A stretch of 64,000 nucleotides of DNA, taken from positions 124,001 to 188,000 of the forward strand of contig NZ_JAUSUI010000004.1 of the NCBI RefSeq assembly GCF_030813495.1, given 5' to 3'. The DNA is from Ancylobacter polymorphus. GTDB taxonomy: Bacteria; Pseudomonadota; Alphaproteobacteria; Rhizobiales; Xanthobacteraceae. The position numbers and the translations under genes are program-made. Numbering within the stretch: position 1 is the stretch's first letter; each line of letters begins with the position of its first letter. This document shows positions 54,393-62,078 of this stretch, piece by piece. The notes under the pieces were generated by a model. The model worked only from the letters and a program-made list of their open reading frames with translations, was not told the DNA's origin and did not search any database.

Positions 54393-54890
54393 ATGAAGAA
54401 GCTCTCTATTGCTATTGCGGCGGCGGCGATGGTCATCACCTCAAGCGTGATGCCGGCAATGTCCGCGCCATTCATTCCGCAGCCGGTGGCCCAGTCGACC
54501 TCGAATATCGAGCCGGTGCAGTACCGTCCGGGCTATCGCCAGGGCAACCGACAGGGCTATCGCCAAGGCTACCGTCAGGGTTACAGGCAGGGGAACCGCC
54601 ACGGCTATTGGCGCAGCGGCCGCAACCACTATTACAATGGCTATCGCGGCTACAATTACTACCGCCCCGGCTATCGCCAGTATAATGGCTGGTGGTTCCC
54701 GGCCGGTGCCTTCGCCGCTGGCGCGATCATCGGCGGTGCGTTGGGCGCGGTGGCGAACCAGCCGACCTATTCGGGCGGCGGCAACGCGCACGTCCAGTGG
54801 TGCGCCAACAAGTACCGGTCGTACCGGGCGTCGGACAACACCTTCCAGCCCTATAACGGCCCGCGCCAGCAGTGCGTCTCGCCCTACTGA
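54393..54890 (+). CDS. BA14K-family exported protein with Arg/Tyr/Gly repeats
   Basis: The 165-residue protein has a signal peptide ([24 protein letters not shown]). Tandem GYRQG/NRQG-type repeats (residues about 45-70) follow, then an aromatic stretch, a glycine-rich membrane-like segment ([20 protein letters not shown]), and the BA14K C-terminal motif [30 protein letters not shown]14K proteins are immunoreactive, lectin-like surface or periplasmic proteins of Brucella and relatives. GAGGAAG lies five bases upstream of the ATG at 54393. The codon pattern of the repeats varies (cgc/cgt/cga/agg), suggesting old duplications. Confidence 0.88.
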   Translation: MKKLSIAIAAAAMVITSSVMPAMSAPFIPQPVAQSTSNIEPVQYRPGYRQGNRQGYRQGYRQGYRQGNRHGYWRSGRNHYYNGYRGYNYYRPGYRQYNGWWFPAGAFAAGAIIGGALGAVANQPTYSGGGNAHVQWCANKYRSYRASDNTFQPYNGPRQQCVSPY

Positions 54891-54910
54891 GCCGCGCCAG
54901 CACCAAAACG

Positions 54911-54937
54911 AAAAGCCCGGCTTCGGCCGGGCTTTTT
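54911..54937. terminator. Rho-independent terminator between BA14K gene and tRNA-Met
   Basis: AAAAGCCCGGC and GCCGGGCTTTT enclose a TTCG tetraloop. The T-run on the right serves the plus-strand BA14K gene, and the A-run on the left gives a T-run for the minus-strand tRNA gene, so it can end both transcripts. Confidence 0.88.
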
Positions 54938-54969
54938 GCGTTTCTGACACATCGTCACAGAGAGGATTG

Positions 54970-55046
54970 TGGTAGCGGGAGAGGGACTTGAACCCCCGAC
55001 CCCAGGATTATGATTCCCGTGCTCTAACCAGCTGAGCTACCCCGCC
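54970..55046 (-). tRNA. tRNA-Met (anticodon CAU)
   Basis: Read on the minus strand, the 77-base sequence starts GGCGGGGTAGCTCAGCTGG and ends TCTCCCGCTACCA, with encoded CCA. The anticodon arm is CGGGA-ATCATAA-TCCTG with CAT at the loop centre, and the T arm contains GGTTCAAGTCC. The acceptor stem pairs with G-T at both ends. The normal (non-initiator) first pair and overall sequence fit elongator tRNA-Met of Hyphomicrobiales. A lysidine-modified tRNA-Ile2 also has CAT but looks less likely. Confidence 0.93.
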
Positions 55047-55140
55047 ACAGCGAACCGGCGAACCGATGCGCGAAGTGGCGCGATATAAGGAAGCGGGCCG
55101 GACGGTGTCAAGGCGGGAAAGCGCATTGCCCCCGACAGTG

Positions 55141-55605
55141 TCACCAGTGCGCGGCGGCGGGCCGGCTCTCCAGCACTTCCGCAAGGCGACGCCGGGTTGC
55201 CGGGGAGGTGTCCGGCGGCAGGGCGGAGACGGGGAAGAAGCCGATCTCGGCGATTTCGAGGTTCGGCCGCCACTCGGGGCGGCGCTCGAAATGCTCGACA
55301 ATGTAGACCGCGACATGGTCGCGCGCGCCAAGATGGCGGTTGAGCAGCAGGCCGTGGAGGCGGGGCGCGGCGGTGACGGTGATTCTCGCTTCCTCGAACA
55401 GTTCCCGCACCACGGCATCGACGGCGCTTTCGCCGCGATCGACGCCGCCGCCCGGCAGGTGCCAGCCCGGCACATAGGTGTGGCGCAGCAGGAGAAAGGC
55501 GCCGTCCTCGTTTCTCACCACGGCCCGCACACCGAGGGTGACGCTGCGGGTAAGGCGGGTCCAGCGATGGGCGAGCCGTACGAAAAGCCGCTGGAAAGCC
55601 GTCAT
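55141..55605 (-). CDS. NUDIX hydrolase
   Basis: The 154-residue protein contains a Nudix box GGGVDRGESAVDAVVRELFEEARI that fits Gx5Ex7REUxEE. The usual glycine after EE is replaced by arginine. YVPGWHLPGGG leads into the box, and the N-terminus has a basic region (RLAHRWTRLTRSVTLGVRAVV). It hydrolyses an unidentified nucleoside diphosphate-type substrate. The frame is open far upstream, but the ATG at 55605 matches the domain start. It diverges from the metallophosphoesterase gene, 75 bases away. Confidence 0.88.
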   Translation of the reverse strand: MTAFQRLFVRLAHRWTRLTRSVTLGVRAVVRNEDGAFLLLRHTYVPGWHLPGGGVDRGESAVDAVVRELFEEARITVTAAPRLHGLLLNRHLGARDHVAVYIVEHFERRPEWRPNLEIAEIGFFPVSALPPDTSPATRRRLAEVLESRPAAAHW

Positions 55606-55680
55606 GCGGGATGGCGGGCTGCCGAAAGCGTGACCGTCGGCGCTTTCCTTTCCCCGCTCCGGGCTGATAAGGATGCCCGC

Positions 55681-56610
55681 GTGTTTGTTCTCGCCCATGT
55701 CACCGACGCTCATCTGGGACCGCTGCCACGCGCTCGCTTCGCCGAGCTGGCGGGAAAGCGGGCGCTTGGCGTGCTCAACTGGCGGCGCGGCCGCCAGCAC
55801 CGTTTCTCCGTCGCCACGATCGACCTGCTGGTCGACGACATCAAGGCGATGGCGCCCGATCATATCGCGGTGACCGGCGATCTCGTGAATGTCGGCCTCG
55901 CGGCCGAATTCGCCACCGGGCTGAACTTCCTCAAATCGTTGGGCGACGGCCTTGATGTGACGGTCGTGCCTGGCAATCACGACGCCTATGTCCGCTCCAC
56001 CGCTCACCATTCGCTCCTCAACTGGGGCGACTATATGCGTGGCGACGGGGTGAATGGCGATGTGACCGATGAAAGCGCTTTCCCTTTCGTGCGCCGGCGC
56101 GGCGAGGTGGCGCTGATCGGCGTGTCCTCCGCCATTCCCACCCGCCCCTTCATGGCGACGGGCAAGGTGGGACGGGCGCAGTGCGAGCGGCTTGGCGCGG
56201 CGCTGGACCACCTCGGCGCCGAGGGGCTATTCCGGGTGGTGATGATCCACCATCCGCCTGCGGGCCTGCGCGCCGGGCACAAGCGGCTGATCGACGAGGA
56301 GCGCGTGCGCGAGGTTCTGGCCCGCCACGGGGCGGAACTCGTCATTTGCGGCCATGACCATGTGCCGATGGTGGAGATGATTCCCGGCCCGCATTCGGGC
56401 CTGATCCCGGTCGTCGAGGCGCCGTCCTTCGCCGCCGGTCCGGAAGACCGCCACTGGCCGGGGGGCTACCACCTCTACCGCATCGAGCGCGTCTCGGGCG
56501 CCGGCTTTCCGTGGCGCTGCACGCTGGAGGCGCGCGGCTTCCAGCATGGCGAGACCACCGTGGCCTCGCGCGGGACACGGGTGATCACGGAAGCGATAAG
56601 CGGGCGGTGA
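55681..56610 (+). CDS. Metallophosphoesterase (calcineurin-like)
   Basis: The 309-residue enzyme has the dimetal phosphoesterase motifs in order: LAHVTDAHLGP (DxH), ITGDLVN-type VTGDLVN, VVPGNHDAY, MIHHPP and CGHDH. It is likely a phosphodiesterase or phosphatase of the Icc/CpdA superfamily; the substrate is not predictable. AAGGA lies eight bases before the GTG at 55681, which starts two residues before the first motif strand. The open frame upstream overlaps the opposite NUDIX gene and is rejected. The end overlaps the next convergent gene by 26 bases. Confidence 0.9.
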   Translation: MFVLAHVTDAHLGPLPRARFAELAGKRALGVLNWRRGRQHRFSVATIDLLVDDIKAMAPDHIAVTGDLVNVGLAAEFATGLNFLKSLGDGLDVTVVPGNHDAYVRSTAHHSLLNWGDYMRGDGVNGDVTDESAFPFVRRRGEVALIGVSSAIPTRPFMATGKVGRAQCERLGAALDHLGAEGLFRVVMIHHPPAGLRAGHKRLIDEERVREVLARHGAELVICGHDHVPMVEMIPGPHSGLIPVVEAPSFAAGPEDRHWPGGYHLYRIERVSGAGFPWRCTLEARGFQHGETTVASRGTRVITEAISGR

Positions 56611-57208
56611 TCTCAGGGTAGAGGCTGGTCAGCGCCAGCATGACCAGCGCGCCGAGAACGAGGCCCAGCAGGAAGGGCAGGGTGCGTCCGCCGCCCTCGG
56701 TCCGTCCCGCTTGTATGGCGTCGGGCGGCGCCGGGGCGGGGTGGTGCGGCGCCGGGTGCGGTTCGGCCGCCGCGATCTCCGGCGGCGCGCCGACGCTCAC
56801 CATCGCCTGTTCGCGCGCGATCAGCCGGCGGGCGATGTAGCGCGTCACCGCGTCGACAATGTCGTTGGGGTTAGGGCTCTCGGCCAGCACATGCCGGCCT
56901 GAGCGCGTATCTTGCAGGAAGCGGTAGGTGCGCCGGTCGCGCGCCAGCGTCACATGCGCGACCATGTCGATGAACAGACGCGGGATTTCGCCCGGCATCA
57001 GGCCGCGGTCGAACAGGTCGACATGCTCCAGCGGTACCTGGGCGAAGACCGGGTCGAGCAGTTCATTCAGCATGGAAAGGCGGGCGAGGGTGGCGTCGCG
57101 CAGCTCGACGATGACGCCGGAACGCTCGGCCGCCTCCATCCGCGCGGCGCGGATTGCCTCGCGCAGCGACAGGCCGGGCGTCTCGCCCCGCAGGCGCTCG
57201 TCGTCCAT
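56585..57208 (-). CDS. Hypothetical protein with C-terminal membrane anchor
   Basis: The 207-residue protein has a soluble helical N-terminal domain (LREAIRAARMEAAERSGVIVELRDATLARLSMLNELLDPVFAQVP). A middle part, MVAHVTLARDRRTYRFLQDTRSGRHVLAESPNPNDIVDAVTRYIARRLI, precedes a Pro/His-rich linker. A single C-terminal helix (TLPFLLGLVLGALVMLALTSLY) suggests a tail-anchored protein. I do not recognise the family. The ATG at 57208 is preceded by GGGGACG; the ATG at 57244 lacks a ribosome-binding site. Confidence 0.75.
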   Translation of the reverse strand: MDDERLRGETPGLSLREAIRAARMEAAERSGVIVELRDATLARLSMLNELLDPVFAQVPLEHVDLFDRGLMPGEIPRLFIDMVAHVTLARDRRTYRFLQDTRSGRHVLAESPNPNDIVDAVTRYIARRLIAREQAMVSVGAPPEIAAAEPHPAPHHPAPAPPDAIQAGRTEGGGRTLPFLLGLVLGALVMLALTSLYPEITARLSLP

Positions 57209-57300
57209 TGCGCTTTCGTCCCCGTTTCCCGTGCGTCCCATCATGGCGGCATCGGGTTAATGGGCCGTTGGCGGGGGCGCCGCTCCGCGCGATTGCGGCC

Positions 57301-57909
57301 TCAGTACAGCGTGGCGCGATAGCGTTCCAGCATCTCGGCCTGCGTCTCGGCCGTGGCCATGCCGAGCTGGTCGCGCATGATCTCACCCATGCTCGGCAGC
57401 CGGTCGCGCGGCAGGAAGCTGTCCGGATTCCACGCGCCGGACCGCATGAAGGCCTTGGCGCAATGGATATAGACCTCCTCCACGGTGATGCGCAGCACCG
57501 TCTTCGGTGCCTTGCCGTCGACGATGAAGCGGGCGAGCAGGTCGGCGTCGTCGCGGATTTCGGCGCGGCCATTCACGCGCAGCGTCTCGTCGACGCCGGG
57601 AATGAGGAAGAGCAGCCCCACCGCCGGATTACCGATCAGATTGCTGAGTGTGTCCAGCCGGTTATTGCCCGGCCGGTCCGGCAGCAGCAGGGTGGAGGGG
57701 TCTTCGACCACGACGAAGCCGGGCGCGTCGCCGCGCGGGGTGACATCGGCGCGCCCATCCGCGCCCATTGAGGACAGCATGACCAGAGGGGAGAAGCCGA
57801 TGAAGGTGCGCGAGTGCGGATCGATGGCCGGCAGCACCTTGCGGCGGCTGCGCTCGCGCACCTCGCCATAGAGCGCACGGAGGTCCTCAAGGCGTGTGAG
57901 GGCGGCCAT
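57301..57909 (-). CDS. Pyridoxamine 5'-phosphate oxidase-family flavoprotein
   Basis: The 202-residue protein shows the split-barrel FMN-binding fold: KVLPAIDPHSRTFIGFSPLVMLSSMGADGRADVTPRGDAPGFVVVEDPSTLLLPDRPGNNRLDTLSNLIGNPAVGLLFLIPG, then TLRVNGRAEI and AKAFMRSGAW. This matches the PPOX class of MSMEG_1061-like proteins, not PdxH itself. AAGGACAG precedes the ATG at 57909. The gene begins 11 bases after the phnF stop on the same strand, so it is probably co-transcribed with phnF. Confidence 0.88.
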   Translation of the reverse strand: MAALTRLEDLRALYGEVRERSRRKVLPAIDPHSRTFIGFSPLVMLSSMGADGRADVTPRGDAPGFVVVEDPSTLLLPDRPGNNRLDTLSNLIGNPAVGLLFLIPGVDETLRVNGRAEIRDDADLLARFIVDGKAPKTVLRITVEEVYIHCAKAFMRSGAWNPDSFLPRDRLPSMGEIMRDQLGMATAETQAEMLERYRATLY

Positions 57910-57920
57910 GATCTGTCCTT

Positions 57921-58691
57921 TCAGTTCTTCACCACAAGCTGCACCCGGTCGGCGCAGAAGCGGGCACGCGAATATTGAATCGGGCGGCGCTGGGCGTCGC
58001 CGTTGATGGCATCCAGTATCATGACGGTGCGCCCGGCGGGGAGGGCGAGCAGGCGGCAATCCTCCTCATCGGCGGGGCGGGCGGTGATGCGGGTTTCCAG
58101 CCGGCGGTAGTCGCCGAGGCCGAGCGTTTCCAGCGCCCGCGTCACCGAGCCGGTGGCGGCGACCAAGAGATCGAGATCGCGGCAGCGGTCGGCCTCGTAC
58201 CAGTGCGAGGCGACGGTGATCGGCACGCCGTCCGCCTCGCGGATCATGTCCACCCGCAGCACCTCGGCGCCGGGGGCGAGCCCCAGAGCCTGTGCGATCT
58301 CGGCCGAGGCCGGCTCGATGCGCGAGCCGATGAGCCGGCCGCCGGGTGCGCGGCCTTCGCGCGAGACGATCTCGGAAAAGCGGGTGCGCGGCCCGATCGG
58401 GTAGCGGATCGGCGGTTCCTTGACGAAGGTGCCGCGCCCGGGCGTGGCCTCGATCAGTCGCCGCTCGGTGAGGTGGGCCAGTGCCCGGCGCAGCGTGTGG
58501 CGATTGACGCCAAAGCGTTCCGCCAGCTCGTTTTCTGTCGGCAGGCGGGCGCCGGCGGCGAGGCGGCCTTCGACGATGTCGGCCTCGATCCGCTCCGCGA
58601 TCTGTTTCCACAGCGCGACGCCCGTGCCGCGCGCCACGTCTTCCGCCGGGGAGGGGGGCGTCGTCACGGCGCTGTCGTTTGTCGGGTCCAT
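57921..58691 (-). CDS. phnF: Phosphonate-utilisation GntR/HutC-family regulator PhnF
   Basis: The 256-residue protein has a GntR winged helix (LWKQIAERIEADIVEGRLAAGARLPTENELAERFGVNRHTLRRALAHLTERRLIEATPGRGTFV). A UTRA effector domain follows (RLIGSRIEPASAEIAQALGLAPGAEVLRVDMIREADGVPI, IQYSRARFCADRVQLVV). It is divergent to phnG and faces a long dyad between the genes, as expected for PhnF. The ATG at 58691 is chosen; the six extra codons upstream would need a TTG start. Confidence 0.93.
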   Translation of the reverse strand: MDPTNDSAVTTPPSPAEDVARGTGVALWKQIAERIEADIVEGRLAAGARLPTENELAERFGVNRHTLRRALAHLTERRLIEATPGRGTFVKEPPIRYPIGPRTRFSEIVSREGRAPGGRLIGSRIEPASAEIAQALGLAPGAEVLRVDMIREADGVPITVASHWYEADRCRDLDLLVAATGSVTRALETLGLGDYRRLETRITARPADEEDCRLLALPAGRTVMILDAINGDAQRRPIQYSRARFCADRVQLVVKN

Positions 58692-58723
58692 ATTTCTACC
58701 GCGCTGCAAAACCGCTCTTGCCT

Positions 58724-58747
58724 ATTTGTATAGATGAATATACAAAT
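58724..58747. promoter_or_regulatory. Candidate PhnF operator between phnF and phnG
   Basis: Perfect nine-base arms ATTTGTATA and TATACAAAT are separated by six bases. The site is 33 bases from the phnF start and 48 bases from the phnG start, so one site could control both directions. HutC-type regulators recognise GT-TA/TA-AC dyads of this kind. Confidence 0.7.
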
Positions 58748-58794
58748 CCGCCGAAATGTAAACGGCCTTGACGGCAGGTCAGCGGATTTTTCCC

Positions 58795-59271
58795 ATGCAG
58801 CCTTCCCCTTCAAAACCCAACAATGGCGCGGCTTCCCGCTCGCCCCGGCAGGACGCGATGGCGTTGATGGCACGGGCCGAGGCGGGCGAGCTTGAAGCCG
58901 TTCTGGCCGGCTTCGCCCCGCTGCCGGCGGCGTCCGATCTCAAGCCGCCGGAGGTCGGGCTGGTGATGCTGCGCGGCCGTACTGGCGGCGACGGCGCCCC
59001 ATTCAATCTCGGCGAGGCGACGGTTTCCCGTGCCGCCGTGCGGCTGGAGGGGGGCGCCAGCGGCTTCGCCTATCGCCTCGGGCGCGATGTGAAGGCGGCC
59101 CGCGCCGCCGCCATCCTCGACGCGCTGTGGCAGGACGAGGCGCGCCGGGCTGAGGTTGACGCCGCGCTGGCGCCGGTGCGGGCGCGGCTGGCGGCGGAGG
59201 CGGCGCAGGTGCGGGCCGAGACGGCGGCCACCAAGGTCGATTTCTTCACCCTTGTGCGCGGGGAAGATTGA
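58795..59271 (+). CDS. phnG: Phosphonate C-P lyase core subunit PhnG
   Basis: The 158-residue protein has the PhnG pattern ALMARAEAGELEAVLAGF, PEVGLVMLRGRTGGDGAPFNLGEATVSRAAVRLEGGASGFAYRLGRDVKAARAAAILDALWQD and a final VDFFTLVRGED. PhnG is part of the PhnGHIJ complex, which couples phosphonate to ATP-derived ribose and cleaves the C-P bond. The ATG at 58795 leaves a short polar N-terminal extension. phnH follows one base after the stop. Confidence 0.93.
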   Translation: MQPSPSKPNNGAASRSPRQDAMALMARAEAGELEAVLAGFAPLPAASDLKPPEVGLVMLRGRTGGDGAPFNLGEATVSRAAVRLEGGASGFAYRLGRDVKAARAAAILDALWQDEARRAEVDAALAPVRARLAAEAAQVRAETAATKVDFFTLVRGED

Positions 59272-59272
59272 T

Positions 59273-59866
59273 ATGTCTCAGATACTTATGGCCGCTGGCT
59301 TCGCCGATCCCGTCTTCGACCAGCAGGCGACCTTCCGCGCTGCCATGTGGGCGCTGTCACGCCCCGGGCGGGTGGAGCCGATCCGCGCTGGGCTCGCCCC
59401 GCCGGCACCGCTCAATGCGGAAGCGGCGGCGCTGGTACTGGCGCTGTGCGACTATGAAACCCCGCTCTGGCTCGACCCCGCGCTCGCGGGCGCGCCCGCC
59501 GTGGCCGACTTCCTGCGCTTCCATACCGGCGCGCCGATCGTGGCGGAGGCGCGCGAGGCGCGCTTCGCGCTGATCGCCGAACCCGTTGACATGCTTGACT
59601 TTTACGACTTCGCGCAAGGTTCGCCCGAGTTTCCGGACGCCTCCGCGACGCTGATCCTGCAGGTGGACGCCTTCACCGCCGGGCTGGTGCTGGAAGGGCC
59701 GGGCATCAACGGCCGGACGGCTTTCGGCGCGGCGCCGCTGCCGGCGGACTTCATCGAGCGGATGGCGGCCAATCGGGCGGGCTTTCCGCTCGGGGTCGAC
59801 CTTCTGCTGGCGGGGGCGGGCGGGGTCGCCGGCCTGCCGCGTTCCGTCACCGTGAAGGAGGGTTGA
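59273..59866 (+). CDS. phnH: Phosphonate C-P lyase core subunit PhnH
   Basis: The 197-residue protein has ADPVFDQQATFRAAMWALSRPGRVEPI at the start, ALCDYETPLWLDPAL, and GPGINGRTAF near the middle, the normal PhnH marks. It is a PLP-transferase-like structural subunit of the PhnGHIJ core. The ATG at 59273 is one base after the phnG TGA. phnI begins three bases after its own stop. Confidence 0.94.
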   Translation: MSQILMAAGFADPVFDQQATFRAAMWALSRPGRVEPIRAGLAPPAPLNAEAAALVLALCDYETPLWLDPALAGAPAVADFLRFHTGAPIVAEAREARFALIAEPVDMLDFYDFAQGSPEFPDASATLILQVDAFTAGLVLEGPGINGRTAFGAAPLPADFIERMAANRAGFPLGVDLLLAGAGGVAGLPRSVTVKEG

Positions 59867-59869
59867 GCC

Positions 59870-60991
59870 ATGTATGTGGCGGCCAAAGGCGGCGAAAAGG
59901 CCATCCGCAACGCGCACGCGCTTCTCGCTAAGCGTCGGCGTGGAAACAAGAATCTGCCCTCGATCAGCCTCGCCCAGATCGCGCAGCAATTGACGCTGGC
60001 GGTGGACCGGGTGATGGCGGAGGGGTCGCTTTATGACGTGGAACTGGCGGCGCTGGCGGTGAAGCAGGCGCGCGGCGACCTGATCGAGGCGATCTTCCTC
60101 ATCCGCGCCTTCCGCACCACCCTGCCGCGCTTCGGCTACGCGCAAGCCCTTGATACGTCTGAGATGCTGGTGCGCCGGCGCGTCTCCGCCACCTATAAGG
60201 ACCTGCCCGGCGGCCAGCTTCTCGGCCCCACTTTCGACTACACCCACCGGCTTCTGGATACCTCTCTCGGCGTGGCCGATGAGGCCGGTGAGGTGGACGA
60301 TGAGGCCAGACAGGCCGATCCGGCCGACGCGGCCCCCGTGGCCATGCCGCGCGTGACCGACCTGCTCGGGCAGGAGGGGCTGATCGAGGCCGCCCCCGCC
60401 GATGAGGGCGCCGAGCCCTTCGACATCACCCGCGCGCCCGTGTCCTTCCCCGTCGACCGCTCCACCCGGCTGCAGACGCTGGCGCGCGGCGATGAGGGCT
60501 ATTTGCTGGCGCTCGGCTATTCCACCCAGCGCGGCTATGCCCGCTCGCACCCCTTTGTCGGCGAAATCCGCTTCGGCGATGTCGAGGTGATCTTCGAGGC
60601 GCCGGAACTCGGCTTCGAACTCTCGCTCGGCACGGTGCAGGTGACGGAGTGTCAGAGCGTGAACCAGTTCAAGGGCTCGGCGACCACGCCGCCGCAGTTC
60701 ACGCGCGGCTATGGCCTCGTCTTCGGGCAGTGCGAGCGCAAGGCGCTGTCCATGGCGCTGGTGGAGCGGGCGCTGCGCTGGAAGGAACTGGGCGAGGAGC
60801 CCGGCGCCCCGGCGCAGGATGAGGAATTCGTGCTCTCCCATTGCGACAATGTGCAGGCGACCGGCTTCGTCGAGCACCTCAAGCTGCCGCATTACGTCGA
60901 CTTCCAGGCGGAACTCGACCTCGTGCGCCGCATGCGCGCGGAACAGGCGGCCGAGCGGCCGGCGGACGGGATCAAGGAGGCGGCGGAATGA
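59870..60991 (+). CDS. phnI: Phosphonate C-P lyase subunit PhnI (ATP:phosphonate ribosyl-triphosphate nucleosidase)
   Basis: The 373-residue protein begins MYVAAKGGEKAIRNAHALLAKRRRG, the standard PhnI start. It contains GGQLLGPTFDYTHRLLD and LALGYSTQRGYARSHPFVGEIRFG, and YGLVFGQCERKALSMALVERAL near the end. It displaces adenine from ATP with the phosphonate, forming the 1-phosphonoribose triphosphate. It is slightly longer than E. coli PhnI (354), owing to an acidic insert at residues about 138-175. It overlaps phnJ by four bases (ATGA). Confidence 0.95.
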   Translation: MYVAAKGGEKAIRNAHALLAKRRRGNKNLPSISLAQIAQQLTLAVDRVMAEGSLYDVELAALAVKQARGDLIEAIFLIRAFRTTLPRFGYAQALDTSEMLVRRRVSATYKDLPGGQLLGPTFDYTHRLLDTSLGVADEAGEVDDEARQADPADAAPVAMPRVTDLLGQEGLIEAAPADEGAEPFDITRAPVSFPVDRSTRLQTLARGDEGYLLALGYSTQRGYARSHPFVGEIRFGDVEVIFEAPELGFELSLGTVQVTECQSVNQFKGSATTPPQFTRGYGLVFGQCERKALSMALVERALRWKELGEEPGAPAQDEEFVLSHCDNVQATGFVEHLKLPHYVDFQAELDLVRRMRAEQAAERPADGIKEAAE

Positions 60992-62064
60992 ACGCCCACG
61001 CGACCGGGGCCATGCCCGAAATCACCTATAATTTCGCCTATCTCGACGAGCAGACCAAGCGGATGATCCGCCGCGCGATCCTCAAGGCGATCGCCGTGCC
61101 GGGCTATCAGGTGCCGTTCGCCGCCCGGGAAATGCCCATGCCCTATGGCTGGGGCACGGGCGGCGTGCAGGTCACCGCCGCCGTGCTGGGCCCGGACGAC
61201 GTTCTCAAGGTCATCGACCAGGGTGCGGACGACACCACCAATGCGGTGGCCATTCGCGGCTTCTTCGAGAAGACGGCGCGGGTCGCTACCACCACCTCGG
61301 CACGCGAGGCGACCGTCATCCAGACCCGGCACCGCATTCCCGAAACGCCGCTGACCGAAAACCAGATCCTCGTCTACCAGGTGCCGATCCCCGAGCCGCT
61401 GCGCTTTCTGGAACCGCGCGAGACCGAGACGCGGCAGCTGCACGCGCTGGCGGAATATGGCCTCATGCATGTGAAGCTGTATGAGGACATTGCCCGCCAC
61501 GGCCATATCGCCACCACCTATGCCTACCCCGTGGAAGTGGCGGGGCGCTATGTGATGGACCCGTCCCCTATCCCGAAATTCGACAACCCCAAGCTCGACG
61601 ACTGCCCGGCGCTGCAACTGTTCGGTGCGGGGCGCGAGAAGCGCATCTACGCCATTCCGCCCTTTACCCGGGTGCGCTCGCTGGATTTCGAGGACCACCC
61701 CTTCCGGGTGCAGCGCTTCGCCCAGCCCTGCGCCCTGTGCGCGGCGACGGGCGTCTATCTCGACGAGGTGATCCTCGACGACAAGGGCGGGCGGATGTTC
61801 GTCTGCTCCGACACCGATTACTGCAACGAACGGCAGGAAGCCGGGCATCGCGGCGAGATGGCGGGGGAGGCGGGCCGCGCTTCCCCCTCACCCCAACCCT
61901 CTCCCCTGCGGGGAGAGGGAGCAGACGGCGCGCTTAACCTCTCCCCGACGGGGAAAGGTCGGCCCGAAGGGCCGGGTGAGGGGACGTGGGGCGTGCCGAC
62001 CACGCCGTCGTCCGCGGGCGATCCCGGATCGGCGCGTGCCGCGCCGTCCGGGATGACAAAGTAG
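60988..62064 (+). CDS. phnJ: C-P lyase radical-SAM subunit PhnJ with repeat-encoded C-terminal tail
   Basis: The 358-residue protein cleaves the C-P bond by radical SAM chemistry. TYNFAYLDEQTKRMIRRAILKAIAVPGYQVPF and MPYGWGTGGVQVTAA match PhnJ. The Fe-S and thiyl cysteines appear as CALC, then 21 residues, then CSDTDYC, exactly the C-x2-C-x21-C-x5-C spacing of E. coli PhnJ. Native-looking sequence ends near RQEAGHRGEM at about residue 293. The last about 60 residues are translated from a family B repeat (61883-61983) and a half family A repeat (62020-62056). The tail is rich in Pro/Gly/Ser and likely disordered. Catalysis should be unaffected, but this is untested. Confidence 0.94.
   Translation: MNAHATGAMPEITYNFAYLDEQTKRMIRRAILKAIAVPGYQVPFAAREMPMPYGWGTGGVQVTAAVLGPDDVLKVIDQGADDTTNAVAIRGFFEKTARVATTTSAREATVIQTRHRIPETPLTENQILVYQVPIPEPLRFLEPRETETRQLHALAEYGLMHVKLYEDIARHGHIATTYAYPVEVAGRYVMDPSPIPKFDNPKLDDCPALQLFGAGREKRIYAIPPFTRVRSLDFEDHPFRVQRFAQPCALCAATGVYLDEVILDDKGGRMFVCSDTDYCNERQEAGHRGEMAGEAGRASPSPQPSPLRGEGADGALNLSPTGKGRPEGPGEGTWGVPTTPSSAGDPGSARAAPSGMTK
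61883..61983. repeat. Family B repeat, copy 2, inside the 3' end of phnJ
   Basis: CCCCTCACCCCAACCCTCTC followed by a CCCCTGCGGGG stem, then about 20 bases on CCTCTCCCCGACGGGGAAAGG, a GGCCCGAAGGGCC stem and GGTGAGGGG. The composition and unit order match the cobM-cobB element at 10696-10804, with the two halves exchanged. It is translated in the phnJ frame as SPSPQPSPLRGEG and following residues. Confidence 0.78.
62020..62056. repeat. Half copy of family A repeat at the phnJ stop
   Basis: GATCCCGGATCGGCGCG is followed by CCGTCCGGGATGAC, equal to one half of the family A palindromes. It is translated as the last phnJ residues (DPGSARAAPSGMTK), and the TAG stop comes six bases after it. Confidence 0.7.
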
Positions 62065-62078
62065 AGGAGAGGCGCGTC

